DNA of 64,000 bases. Source: Clostridia bacterium (lineage in GTDB: Bacteria; Bacillota; Clostridia; Lachnospirales; Lachnospiraceae). This document shows positions 47,511 through 56,071 of the stretch, one piece after another (position 1 is the stretch's first letter; each line of letters starts with the position of its first letter). The DNA lies in NCBI GenBank assembly GCA_009929615.1, contig SAAB01000007.1:1-64000 (forward strand), in the 5' to 3' direction. The notes under the pieces are model-generated. The model was not told the origin of the DNA, searched no databases, and saw only the letters and a list, made by a program, of their open reading frames with translations. Made by a program: the position numbers and the translations under genes.

Positions 47511-48968
47511 ATGAAAAGAACATTTGTAACGGATATTAATGAAATTAAATATGAAGTGTACATGGAAGTGGCACGTATGGCTTTTGAAGGAAAGCTGAAT
47601 GAGAGCCGGGAACAGATTCCTTATAATATCATTCCGGGAAATACACCTCAGTATCGCTGCTGCGTTTATAAAGAACGGGAGATTATCCGTCAGAGAGTGC
47701 GTCTTGCAGAAGGCCATACACCACTGCCGGGAGGAAATATAAAAAATATTGTTCAGGTTCTTCCTGCGGCCTGTGAAGGCTGTCCGATTAACCGGTTCAG
47801 TGTAACGAATAACTGCCAGATGTGTCTGGCTAAAAAATGTATGTCTGCCTGCAATTTTGGTGCGATTACTTTTGAAGGAGGAAGAGCCCATATTGACCCT
47901 AAGAAATGCAAAGAGTGTGGACGATGTGTGGAAGCCTGCCCTTATAATGCAATTGCAGATTTAATGCGTCCTTGTAAAAGGGCCTGCCCGGTAGATGCCA
48001 TTTCCATGGATGAGGAAATGATTGTACAGATTGATGATACCAAGTGTATCAGCTGTGGTCAGTGTGTGGTAGGCTGTCCTTTTGGTGCTATTTCAGACCG
48101 CTCCTTTATGGTGGATGTTATCCGCTTAATTAACAGTGGGGTTAAGGTCTATGCTATGGTTGCACCGGCTATTGAAGGACAGTTTGGAGCTGATGTATCT
48201 GTCGGAATGATTCGGGAAGCGGTTAAAGCCCTTGGATTTGAGGATATGTTTGAAGTTTCATTGGGGGCTGACTTTGTTTCTAAAAATGAAGCCTTGGAAT
48301 TAGAAGAGCGGGTGAAGGCTGGTGAAAAGATGACAACGTCCTGTTGTCCGGCTTTTGTCAATATCATTAAAAAGCATTTTCCTGAGCTGGCGGATAAGAT
48401 GTCTACAACGGTTTCACCGATGCAGGCGACAGCCCGTCTGATTAAAGCCATGTATCCGGAAGCTTTGTGCGTTTTTATCGGACCATGTATTGCTAAAAAG
48501 AGCGAAGTGATTGATTCGATTACCATGGGGGCTGCAGATTATGCACTTACCTATGAAGAACTGTACGCTATGATGGAAGCTAAGAGTGTAGACCCCTTGG
48601 ATTATACGGGAGAGCTTCAGCAGGGAAGTAAATTTGGTAAGAATTATTCTGTATCCGGCGGTGTGACGGCAGCAGTTCTTGAAACCTTTAAAGAGCGAAA
48701 TGAAGATGTTTCTGTCAAAGTTTATAAAGCAGATGGGGCAGCGGATTGTAAAAAAGCATTAATGCTTCTGAAAGCAGGACGGCTGACCGAAGACTTCATT
48801 GAAGGCATGGCCTGTGCCGGTGGATGTGTCAGCGGACCGGCAATGCTCAACCGGGAAAGAACTTTCATGAAAGATAGAAATGCGCAGATTAATCAGGCAG
48901 ATGACCGGCAGATATTGTCTAACGTAGATACTTACGAAGAATATAATATCCGTATGCATCGAAATTAA
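47511..48968 (+). CDS. [FeFe]-hydrogenase, group B type
   Basis: A 485-residue hydrogenase. A Cys-rich N-terminal half (clusters around 88-114, 133-143 and 179-189, including CKECGRCVEACP and CISCGQCVVGCP) precedes the H-cluster domain with TSCCPAFVN (Cys278/279), IGPCIAKKSE and ACAGGCVSGP. TSCCPAFV rather than TSCCPxW and IGPC rather than MPC are group B features. It should couple ferredoxin to H2, though group B physiology is poorly known. It is the last gene of the cassette and is followed by a terminator. Confidence 0.9.
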   Translation: MKRTFVTDINEIKYEVYMEVARMAFEGKLNESREQIPYNIIPGNTPQYRCCVYKEREIIRQRVRLAEGHTPLPGGNIKNIVQVLPAACEGCPINRFSVTNNCQMCLAKKCMSACNFGAITFEGGRAHIDPKKCKECGRCVEACPYNAIADLMRPCKRACPVDAISMDEEMIVQIDDTKCISCGQCVVGCPFGAISDRSFMVDVIRLINSGVKVYAMVAPAIEGQFGADVSVGMIREAVKALGFEDMFEVSLGADFVSKNEALELEERVKAGEKMTTSCCPAFVNIIKKHFPELADKMSTTVSPMQATARLIKAMYPEALCVFIGPCIAKKSEVIDSITMGAADYALTYEELYAMMEAKSVDPLDYTGELQQGSKFGKNYSVSGGVTAAVLETFKERNEDVSVKVYKADGAADCKKALMLLKAGRLTEDFIEGMACAGGCVSGPAMLNRERTFMKDRNAQINQADDRQILSNVDTYEEYNIRMHRN

Positions 48969-48989
48969 ATGACAAAAGTTTTTATAAAA

Positions 48990-49025
48990 AAAGGCAGAAG
49001 ACTATTGACCTCTTCTGCCTTTTCT
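48990..49025 (+). terminator. Terminator of the hydrogenase cassette
   Basis: AAAGGCAGAAGA pairs with TCTTCTGCCTTT around a 9-base loop, then TCTGTT. Its loop (49002-49010) contains TTGACC, the -35 of the perR promoter. Confidence 0.85.
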
Positions 49026-49056
49026 GTTATTATCATAAGAGTAACGATAATTGTTA
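49005..49056 (+). promoter_or_regulatory. perR promoter with PerR-box-like operator
   Basis: TTGACC (49005-49010) and TATTAT (49028-49033) are 17 bases apart. TAACGAT-A-ATTGTTA (49042-49056) is a 7-1-7 inverted repeat with 6 of 7 matching pairs, the layout of Fur/PerR boxes. It lies just past the start point, so PerR probably represses itself. Confidence 0.65.
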
Positions 49057-49085
49057 CTAATATTGATATAGGAAGGAGGACCTAC

Positions 49086-49493
49086 ATGGCAACACTTAAA
49101 TATAGCCGTCAGCGCGAAGCAATTAAGAATTATCTTGTAGGCCGTCTGGACCATCCGACAGCGGATATGGTATATTCAGCTATCCGCGAAATCTATCCGA
49201 ACATCAGTCTTGGAACCGTATACCGAAATTTGACTCTTTTGGCAAGTCAGGGAGAGATTATTAAGATTTCCTGTGGACAGAACAGTGACCGTTTTGATGG
49301 AAGGACGGAATTACATCACCATATTGTCTGCGAGAAATGCGGTCAGGTTGAAGATTTATTTGGACTGAATGCACAGATGATAGATCAGATGGCAGCCGGA
49401 AATTATGATGGAGACATCTACGGACATCAGTTATATTTCTATGGTAAATGTAAGAAATGTAAAGAAGAAGAAAAAAGTTTAAAAACGGGTTGA
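49086..49493 (+). CDS. perR: Fur-family peroxide regulator PerR
   Basis: A 135-residue metalloregulator. The winged helix (about 1-75) is followed by the dimerisation domain with the metal ligand region ELHHHIVCEKCGQV and the structural-zinc pair CKKC near the C-terminus. The ATG at 49086 follows GGAGGAC. PerR senses peroxide by iron-catalysed His oxidation. Its promoter has a box-like palindrome and the next gene is reverse rubrerythrin, a typical PerR target. Fur or Zur is an alternative, but the neighbour favours PerR. Confidence 0.88.
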   Translation: MATLKYSRQREAIKNYLVGRLDHPTADMVYSAIREIYPNISLGTVYRNLTLLASQGEIIKISCGQNSDRFDGRTELHHHIVCEKCGQVEDLFGLNAQMIDQMAAGNYDGDIYGHQLYFYGKCKKCKEEEKSLKTG

Positions 49494-49541
49494 CAAACAA
49501 AACAAAGTAGTATATGATAATGATATCAGTAATGATTATTA
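49490..49541 (+). promoter_or_regulatory. Rubrerythrin promoter with two PerR-box-like sites
   Basis: TTGACA (49490-49495) overlaps the perR stop codon, and TATGAT (49513-49518) follows after 17 bases: a near-consensus promoter. TGATAATGATATCAG (49515-49529) and CAGTAATGATTATTA (49527-49541) resemble the 7-1-7 PerR box, with best matches in one half each, and overlap the -10 and start point. Confidence 0.65.
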
Positions 49542-49583
49542 ATATCAAAAAATAAAAAACAACTTTAAAAGGAGAGAATTAAA

Positions 49584-50126
49584 ATGAAAAAATTTGTATG
49601 TACAGTATGTGGTTATGTTCATGAAGGAGACGCAGCACCAGAGGCATGTCCAGTATGTAAGGCACCAGCAAGTAAATTTAAAGAGCAGTCCGGTAACAGA
49701 GAATGGGCAGCAGAGCATGTTGTAGGCGTAGCTCAGGGCGCTCCAGAAGATATCATGATGGATTTAAGAGCAAACTTTGAAGGAGAATGTTCAGAAGTTG
49801 GTATGTACCTTGCTATGGCTCGTGTAGCTCATAGAGAAGGATATCCAGAAATCGGTTTATACTGGGAAAAAGCTGCTTATGAAGAAGCAGAACATGCTGC
49901 AAAATTTGCTGAATTATTAGGCGAAGTTATTACAGACAGCACAAAGAAAAACCTTGAGATGAGAATTGATGCTGAAAACGGTGCTACAGCAGGTAAATTT
50001 GACCTTGCAAAACGTGCTAAAGCATTAAACCTTGATGCAATTCATGATACAGTTCATGAAATGGCAAGAGATGAAGCTCGTCACGGAAAAGCATTTGAAG
50101 GATTATACAACAGATTCTTCAAATAA
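49584..50126 (+). CDS. Reverse rubrerythrin
   Basis: A 180-residue non-haem di-iron peroxidase. The rubredoxin domain is at the N-terminus ([20 protein letters not shown]), which is the reverse of classical rubrerythrin, and the four-helix ferritin-like domain follows with Glu and His ligands in [18 protein letters not shown] and DEARHGKA. It reduces hydrogen peroxide and oxygen in anaerobes and is strongly induced by air in Clostridium. The PerR-like sites upstream and the adjacent perR support oxidative-stress control. Confidence 0.93.
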   Translation: MKKFVCTVCGYVHEGDAAPEACPVCKAPASKFKEQSGNREWAAEHVVGVAQGAPEDIMMDLRANFEGECSEVGMYLAMARVAHREGYPEIGLYWEKAAYEEAEHAAKFAELLGEVITDSTKKNLEMRIDAENGATAGKFDLAKRAKALNLDAIHDTVHEMARDEARHGKAFEGLYNRFFK

Positions 50127-50141
50127 GAATAAGATACTTAC

Positions 50142-50176
50142 AGAAGACCGGGTGATATTCATCCGGTCTTCTTTTT
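50142..50176 (+). terminator. Intrinsic terminator after rubrerythrin
   Basis: AGAAGACCGGGTGA pairs with TCATCCGGTCTTCT (one G-U), followed by TTTT. Confidence 0.92.
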
Positions 50177-50227
50177 GCATATAAGATAGTTCTCCCATTT
50201 TATAAGAAATTCGTAAGAGTCCCTTCC

Positions 50228-50256
50228 TTGACGTATCTGTTAAAATGACTTAGAAT
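50228..50256 (+). promoter_or_regulatory. metA promoter
   Basis: TTGACG (50228-50233) and TAGAAT (50251-50256) are separated by 17 bases. The short leader (about 35 bases) has no SAM riboswitch or T-box. Confidence 0.65.
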
Positions 50257-50294
50257 AAACTATAAAATCAATTAAGAGAACAGGAGGCAGCTTC

Positions 50295-51233
50295 ATGCCT
50301 ATTAAAATACAAAATGATTTGCCAGCTAGAGAGATATTAGAGAGAGAACACATCTTTGTTATGACAGAACGGCGAGCATTAACTCAGGATATTCGTCCTT
50401 TGCAGATACTTATTTTGAATCTGATGCCGACAAAGATTGAAACAGAAACTCAGATTTTGAGGTCTCTTTCAAACACGCCGCTGCAGTTAGAAATCGAGTT
50501 ATTACAGATGGAGAGCCATACGGCAAAGAATATATCCGAGGAGCACATGATTGCTTTTTACCAGACATTTTCCCAGGTTAAGAACAAATGGTATGATGGT
50601 ATGATTATTACCGGAGCACCGGTGGAATTGATGGAATTTGAGGATGTTGAATACTGGGATGAACTCTGTCAGGTCATGGAGTGGTCTAAGACCCACGTAC
50701 ATTCAACCTTCCATATTTGCTGGGGTGCTCAGGCGGCGTTATATTATCATTATGGAATAAAGAAACATATTCTGGATAAGAAATTATCCGGTGTTTATAA
50801 ACATTATTTGATTAATGAAAAGTCTCGTTTATTCAGAGGCTTTGATTCAGAGTTTTATGTGCCCCATTCCAGGCATACAACTGTCTACCGTGAAGACATT
50901 GAAAAGGTTCCGGAATTAAAAATCATGGCTGTTTCTGATGAGGCAGGGGTTTATATTGCGGGAAATGAAAGTGGCTCACAGTTTTTTGTTATGGGACACT
51001 CAGAATATGATATTGATACACTGGCGGGAGAATATTTTCGGGATGTGAATAAGGGAATGAATCCGGAAGTACCTGTGAACTATTTTGAAGACGATGATCC
51101 GGCGAAGAAACCTATGATGCGTTGGAGAGCCCATGGAGCATGGGTGTATTCCAACTGGTTGAACTATTTTGTATATCAGACGACACCATATACGTTGAAT
51201 GAAGACATTACTACTTTTTCAGATGAGGATTAG
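50295..51233 (+). CDS. metA: Homoserine O-acyltransferase (MetA), predicted acetyl-CoA type
   Basis: A 312-residue enzyme that activates homoserine for methionine synthesis. The nucleophile is Cys142 in [12 protein letters not shown]; the HSRH segment and Glu pair follow. Residue 111 is Glu (GAPVELMEF). From the published Bacillus work on this family, Glu at 111 favours acetyl-CoA while Gly favours succinyl-CoA, so it is probably a homoserine O-acetyltransferase despite the MetA fold. A good GGAGG ribosome site precedes it. It ends three bases before the P-type ATPase gene. Confidence 0.92.
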   Translation: MPIKIQNDLPAREILEREHIFVMTERRALTQDIRPLQILILNLMPTKIETETQILRSLSNTPLQLEIELLQMESHTAKNISEEHMIAFYQTFSQVKNKWYDGMIITGAPVELMEFEDVEYWDELCQVMEWSKTHVHSTFHICWGAQAALYYHYGIKKHILDKKLSGVYKHYLINEKSRLFRGFDSEFYVPHSRHTTVYREDIEKVPELKIMAVSDEAGVYIAGNESGSQFFVMGHSEYDIDTLAGEYFRDVNKGMNPEVPVNYFEDDDPAKKPMMRWRAHGAWVYSNWLNYFVYQTTPYTLNEDITTFSDED

Positions 51234-51236
51234 AAT

Positions 51237-53561
51237 ATGGAAGAAAAGGTCTATAATGGCCTGACCAATGCAGAAGTTGAAAAGCGTATAAAGGAAGGCC
51301 AGGTTAATATCTCGGACAATCACATATCGAAAACGACAGCACAGATTGTCCGCTGTCATACTTTAACCTATTTCAACTTTTTAAACTTGTTTCTCGGAGT
51401 GCTTGTTATTATCTCCGGACAGTTTAAGAATCTGACATTTCTCGGTGTTATTCTGTGTAATTCAGTTATCGGAATTATTCAGGAAATAAAAGTTAAAAAG
51501 TTAATAGATAATCTGGCGGTGATTACGGCCAGTAAAGCACGGGCATGCCGTAGCGGTGTATTTAAAGATATCCCGATTGAAGAGCTGGTTCTGGATGATT
51601 TAATCGCAGTGGAGAATGGTAATCAGATTGGTGCAGATTGTGAAGTCCTGGAGTCCGATGGTATTGAAGTCAACGAATCCATGATTACAGGTGAGTCTAA
51701 GTCTGTTCGAAAAAAAGTTGGAGATACACTGTGGTCCGGAAGCTTCATGGTTGCCGGCAGCGGTAAAGCAAAGGTTATTCATGTAGGTAAGGATAATTAC
51801 GCGACTCAGCTTGCTGACCAGGCGAAGGATAAGAAAAGGGCATCTTCAGAGATGCAGGATTCTATTAAAAAGATTATTAAAATTACGGGTACTATTATTA
51901 TCCCGGTAGGTATTCTTCTTTTTATATCCCAGCGTGGAGCTGAGGGAACAAGCTTTTCCAATGCACTTGTCAGTACCGTTGCAGGTGTTATTGGAATGAT
52001 TCCGGAAGGACTGGTGCTTTTGACCAGTGTATCCTTTATCCTCGGTGTAGGACGTCTTGCTAAAAAGCAGGCCCTGGTGCAGGAGATGGAAGCTATTGAA
52101 GCTCTTGCCCGTGTGAATGTGCTCTGTTTGGATAAGACGGGAACCATTACAACAGGGGCCTTAGAGGTTGTTGAACTGGTGCCTTTTGAGGAAGATGTTC
52201 AGCGAATGACGGTGGTAATGAATGAAATTTCCTTTGCTTTTGATGATGTAAATGCAACACAGGATGCATTGATGTCCTACTTTAAGAAAGCCACCGATTG
52301 GAAGATTAAGGATAAAATTCCTTTTTCTTCAGAGCGTAAGTATCGTGCGATTTCTTTTGAGGGTGAAGGTGATTATGTTCTTGGTGCACCTGAATTTTTG
52401 GTAAAGGATAATGAGGCCTTAAGTGAGAAAGTTGACGCCTATTCCAGAGACGGTATGCGTGTGTTGCTTCTTGGAAAATGCAGTGCCTTGAATATGGATG
52501 ATATGTCTGTGGGCACAGTGACGCCTTCGGGATTGATTGTTATTTCGGATTGTATTCGTCCGGAAGCCCATGATACTTTTGCTTATTTTGCGAGTCAGAA
52601 TGTTAATATCAAAGTTATATCCGGAGATAATCCGGTAACGGTTTCAAATATTGCCGTGAAGGCAGGACTTGTTGGTGGAGAAAAATATATTGATGCCAAT
52701 ACACTGCCGGAGGATTTTGAGGAACTTCGGGAAGTTGTTCCGAATTATACGGTTTACGGACGTGTACGGCCGGAACAGAAACAGCGTCTTATTAAGGCCT
52801 ATCAGGCGAATGGGAATGTTGTCGGTATGGTTGGTGATGGTGTCAATGATGTACTGGCCTTAAAGGATGCCAACTGTGGTATTGCCATGGCAGCAGGAAG
52901 TGATGCGGCCAAACAGGTAGCTCATATTGTATTGATGGATTCAAATTTTGCAAGTATGGTATCCATTGTGCGGGAAGGCCGGATGATTATTTCAAACATC
53001 GAACGTGTCAGTGCACTTTACTTGACCAAAACCATATATTCGGTTTTACTTTGTGTGATTTTCATTATTTTGGGACGTTCTTATCCCTTTGTGCCGATTC
53101 ATTTGAGTCTCATCAGTACGACGGCTATTGGTATCCCAAGCTTCATTTTAACTCTGGAGCAGACGGAAGCGGTAACCAGTAATGGCTTCCTTAGAAATGT
53201 TCTGAGGATATCTCTGCCGAGCGCTTTGACGATGGTTATTATGATGTTAATAAATCAGGTCGCAGCGGGATTCTTTGGATTTGATGCGGTGATGCTTTCT
53301 ACTTATAATATGCTTGTGGCTGGCTTTATCAGCCAGATGGTTGTACTGGAAGTATGTCGTCCGATGAATAAACGCCGACGTCTGTTATGTGCAGGGGTTG
53401 CTGCTATTTTTGTGGCAGGAATTTTCTTCTTCCCGGGATTTTTCAGTATTAGTAACATCCTTAACTGGCGATTGATTTTCATTTTACCATTGATGATATT
53501 AAGCAGATATTTGATGGGATGGCTGACGAAGTCGGTGAGGATTTTAACAAAACAAAATTAA
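51237..53561 (+). CDS. Cation-transporting P-type ATPase
   Basis: A 774-residue P-type ATPase. The actuator domain has MITGESKSV, the phosphorylation domain DKTGTITTG, and the hinge GDGVNDVLALK. M4 contains GMIPEGL, as in the calcium-type and mycobacterial CtpE-like pumps, and there is no N-terminal metal-binding (CxxC) domain, which argues against copper or zinc. The ion is not certain; calcium or magnesium is the best guess. It is three bases downstream of metA, probably by chance of operon packing. Confidence 0.88.
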   Translation: MEEKVYNGLTNAEVEKRIKEGQVNISDNHISKTTAQIVRCHTLTYFNFLNLFLGVLVIISGQFKNLTFLGVILCNSVIGIIQEIKVKKLIDNLAVITASKARACRSGVFKDIPIEELVLDDLIAVENGNQIGADCEVLESDGIEVNESMITGESKSVRKKVGDTLWSGSFMVAGSGKAKVIHVGKDNYATQLADQAKDKKRASSEMQDSIKKIIKITGTIIIPVGILLFISQRGAEGTSFSNALVSTVAGVIGMIPEGLVLLTSVSFILGVGRLAKKQALVQEMEAIEALARVNVLCLDKTGTITTGALEVVELVPFEEDVQRMTVVMNEISFAFDDVNATQDALMSYFKKATDWKIKDKIPFSSERKYRAISFEGEGDYVLGAPEFLVKDNEALSEKVDAYSRDGMRVLLLGKCSALNMDDMSVGTVTPSGLIVISDCIRPEAHDTFAYFASQNVNIKVISGDNPVTVSNIAVKAGLVGGEKYIDANTLPEDFEELREVVPNYTVYGRVRPEQKQRLIKAYQANGNVVGMVGDGVNDVLALKDANCGIAMAAGSDAAKQVAHIVLMDSNFASMVSIVREGRMIISNIERVSALYLTKTIYSVLLCVIFIILGRSYPFVPIHLSLISTTAIGIPSFILTLEQTEAVTSNGFLRNVLRISLPSALTMVIMMLINQVAAGFFGFDAVMLSTYNMLVAGFISQMVVLEVCRPMNKRRRLLCAGVAAIFVAGIFFFPGFFSISNILNWRLIFILPLMILSRYLMGWLTKSVRILTKQN

Positions 53562-53592
53562 ATAAGATTTGGTGCGAAAGGGGCCCGTTATT

Positions 53593-54465
53593 TTGAATAA
53601 GATTGGAAGAAATGATTTATGTTGGTGTGGCAGTGGAAAAAAATATAAGAAGTGCCACAGCGATTTTGACAGTAGGATAGAATTTTTTGAACATGAAGGA
53701 AAAACGGTCCCGACGAGAGAACTTATAAAAAATGAGGAACAGATTCAGGCCATCCGGGAGAGTGGCAAGATTAATATTGCTGTTCTGGATTATGTGGCTG
53801 AACATATTAAGGCAGGCGTTACTACGGAAGAGATTAATCAGTGGGTGCATAATGAGACCATAAGCCGGGGAGCGATTCCGGCACCACTGGATTACGAAGG
53901 ATTTCCAAAAAGCGTATGCACATCTGTGAATAATGAAGTTTGCCATGGTATTCCATCAGAAGAGGTTGTTCTCAAAGATGGTGATATTATTAATGTGGAT
54001 GTATCAACGATTTATAAGGGCTATTTTTCCGATTCCTCCAGAATGTTCTGCATTGGAGATGTATCCGAAGAGAAAAAGCGTCTTGTAGAGGTTACAAAAA
54101 AGAGTCTTGAAATTGGATTGGAATATGTAAAGCCTTGGGGACTTTTAGGTGATATGGGACATGCCATTCATGAATTTGCTGTTCAGAACGGTTATACGGT
54201 TGTTCGGGAAATTGGCGGCCATGGCGTTGGTATAGAATTTCATGAAGACCCATGGGTAAGTTATGTATCTGAACCGAATACCGGAATGCTCATGGTTCCG
54301 GGGATGATGTTTACTATTGAACCGATGATTAATATGGGAACCGATGAAATTTTTATAGATGAAGAAAATGGATGGACTGTTTATACGGCAGATGAAGAAC
54401 CTTCTGCTCAGTGGGAGATTCAGGTTCTTGTCACCAATGATGGTTATGAAATAATTGCATATTAA
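53593..54465 (+). CDS. map: Methionine aminopeptidase with N-terminal SEC-C motif
   Basis: A 290-residue type I methionine aminopeptidase that removes the initiator Met. The N-terminal zinc motif is Cys10-x-Cys12...Cys21-His22 (DLCWCGSGKKYKKCH), a SecA C-terminal-like tag that may dock it to the ribosome. Metal ligands are visible in NVDVSTIYKGYFSD, IGGHGVGIEFHED, TIEPM and the final E of QWEIQVL. The TTG at 53593 is chosen for AAAGGGG nine bases upstream and the expected N-terminus; TTG 53569 and GTG 53572 are alternatives. Confidence 0.9.
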   Translation: MNKIGRNDLCWCGSGKKYKKCHSDFDSRIEFFEHEGKTVPTRELIKNEEQIQAIRESGKINIAVLDYVAEHIKAGVTTEEINQWVHNETISRGAIPAPLDYEGFPKSVCTSVNNEVCHGIPSEEVVLKDGDIINVDVSTIYKGYFSDSSRMFCIGDVSEEKKRLVEVTKKSLEIGLEYVKPWGLLGDMGHAIHEFAVQNGYTVVREIGGHGVGIEFHEDPWVSYVSEPNTGMLMVPGMMFTIEPMINMGTDEIFIDEENGWTVYTADEEPSAQWEIQVLVTNDGYEIIAY

Positions 54466-54475
54466 GTTATGATAA

Positions 54476-54510
54476 AGAAAGGTCTGGATTTTTTTTCCAG
54501 GCCTTTCTCA
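54476..54510. terminator. Bidirectional terminator between map and the SpoIID-like gene
   Basis: AGAAAGGTCTGG pairs with CCAGGCCTTTCT (one T-G pair) around a T-rich loop, with a T-run after it and an A-rich run before it. Confidence 0.8.
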
Positions 54511-54514
54511 TTTT

Positions 54515-55768
54515 TTACGGATTCAATTCGGCGATTCGTGTGACAGCAACATAGATTTCACTGATTTTATACCAAGTCGGATAATCGACAACACCTGTTA
54601 CGGGAAGACCAAAAACCCGCTGGAAATCTTCAACAGCCTGGCGGGTGCCTTCGCCATAGATACCATCTGCGGTGACCGAAGGGAGAGCAGGATAGGTTCT
54701 GGAAATCCGGTTTAACTGCTCTTGCATCTGGCGAACTTTGGCACCGGTGGAGCCAAGGGTTAAATCTGCACCGGGCCATGAAGCGGGAATACCGCTGATT
54801 TGCTCGGCGGAGTTGATATACATATCACTTCCGTAATAATTGCGGATAATCTCAATAGGGGTATAGCCCTGGTCACCAAGATACTTCGAACCCCACTGGG
54901 ACATCCAGTTTGGGCAGCTCACCCGGCGACCGTCACAGTATTGGGTTAGAATAGGCTGACGGACATTAGGGCGGGACAGGTAGTTGGCAAAAATCGTATC
55001 CACGGTCCGGGATATATTATCGTAAATATTACGGCCATAGACAAAGTAATGATCGTAGGCAGTAGAGGAAGTAATGGTAAAATCATAGCCCTGATTTCGG
55101 TACCATTCGGTATATACCCGGTTCAGGGTAAAAGAAATGATGGCAAGAATGTTAGCAATAATCGTGGATTCAGGCCAGGTGGCATAGATTTCACTGGAAG
55201 CTACATTTTTAATATAATCCCGATAGGGTACATAATAATTGGGAGCACTGTTATCTGTCGGCGGTCCGGCGTGGACAATGACTGTTTCCGGAACAACGAC
55301 ACGGCTTAGTACAATTTCACCGGTTTCCTGCACATCTTTGATTTCAGCTTCGGCAATTTTAGGAGGGTAGAGTTTCCATAGAGTATGAGCACCGATGACC
55401 AGTGGGTTGTAAGCAGGAGCCTGTTCAACAGTTGGAGTCATGCGGATATTGGAGAGGGCAACTTCGCCGGACAGAATCTGAACCCCTGAAATCAGAACCT
55501 CCTCAAAACCGGGAGCAGTGATTCGCAGATTATATTCCGAGTAGGGCTGGTTGTCTCCCGGCTCCAGGCTGTATTCTACAGGGGGAGCACCTAAATCAAT
55601 GGTTTCGGTGTTGCCGCTGTTATCCGTTGTGATTTGTTCCAGAACCTGACTGGGTTCTCCGGTGGAAGAAATTTCAACGGTTGCATCTTCCACAGGGACA
55701 TTGCCTTCAGCAGAGACAGCAGATACACGAAGCTGGCCATTGTCAATGAATGAATTTGTTTCTGGCAT
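54515..55768 (-). CDS. SpoIID-like protein with C-terminal peptidoglycan-binding domain
   Basis: A 417-residue protein with no signal peptide. The N-terminal ~110 residues look like an Ig/carboxypeptidase-regulatory beta domain. The middle (about 175-320) resembles SpoIID: YIKNVASSEIYATWPESTII matches the YxxGVVxxEMPxxWPxEALKA region, keeping the catalytic-type Glu (193), and NWMSQWGSKYLGDQGY matches the GMSQWGA motif. The last ~75 residues are a PG_binding_1 domain (GSTGAKVRQMQEQLN, DGIYGEGTRQAVEDFQ). The second ATG is used because AGGAA abuts the first. It is probably a spore or cell-wall glycan enzyme or a degenerate relative. Confidence 0.7.
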   Translation of the reverse strand: MPETNSFIDNGQLRVSAVSAEGNVPVEDATVEISSTGEPSQVLEQITTDNSGNTETIDLGAPPVEYSLEPGDNQPYSEYNLRITAPGFEEVLISGVQILSGEVALSNIRMTPTVEQAPAYNPLVIGAHTLWKLYPPKIAEAEIKDVQETGEIVLSRVVVPETVIVHAGPPTDNSAPNYYVPYRDYIKNVASSEIYATWPESTIIANILAIISFTLNRVYTEWYRNQGYDFTITSSTAYDHYFVYGRNIYDNISRTVDTIFANYLSRPNVRQPILTQYCDGRRVSCPNWMSQWGSKYLGDQGYTPIEIIRNYYGSDMYINSAEQISGIPASWPGADLTLGSTGAKVRQMQEQLNRISRTYPALPSVTADGIYGEGTRQAVEDFQRVFGLPVTGVVDYPTWYKISEIYVAVTRIAELNP

Positions 55769-55884
55769 AAGCATTTCCTGATTTTGTTTTGTATAATATA
55801 TGCAAAAGAAGGAAAAATGATAAATGAAACTTCACAAATAATTACTAAAAATGAAATCTGAAATGAAAAATTTGTGAGAAAAGG

Positions 55885-55989
55885 TTGTTTTTATGAAAAT
55901 CATGTGGTATAATTTTGAAAGTTTAGATAGTAGGCGAATAGGAAGAAAAAGACGTTCGGAATAAAATTCACGAATCACTCTTTTTTTTT
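55885..55989 (+). promoter_or_regulatory. carA promoter and attenuator-like leader
   Basis: TTGTTT (55885-55890) and TATAAT (55908-55913, with TGG extension) are 17 bases apart. In the leader, TTCGGAAT (55955-55962) pairs with ATTC-A-CGAA (55966-55974) with one bulged A, followed after six bases by nine T residues (55981-55989). This looks like a weak terminator that could attenuate carAB. I do not see a PyrR-type anti-antiterminator. Confidence 0.5.
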
Positions 55990-56071
55990 GGAAAAAATGT
56001 ATAAAAAGCTTATATTTATGCAAATAACGACGCAAATGTGAATAATTATAAAGGAAGGTACAGGTGATATA

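Noticed and set aside
50127-50294. SAM riboswitch or T-box before metA
   Set aside because: The leader after the promoter at 50228-50256 is too short and shows no such fold.
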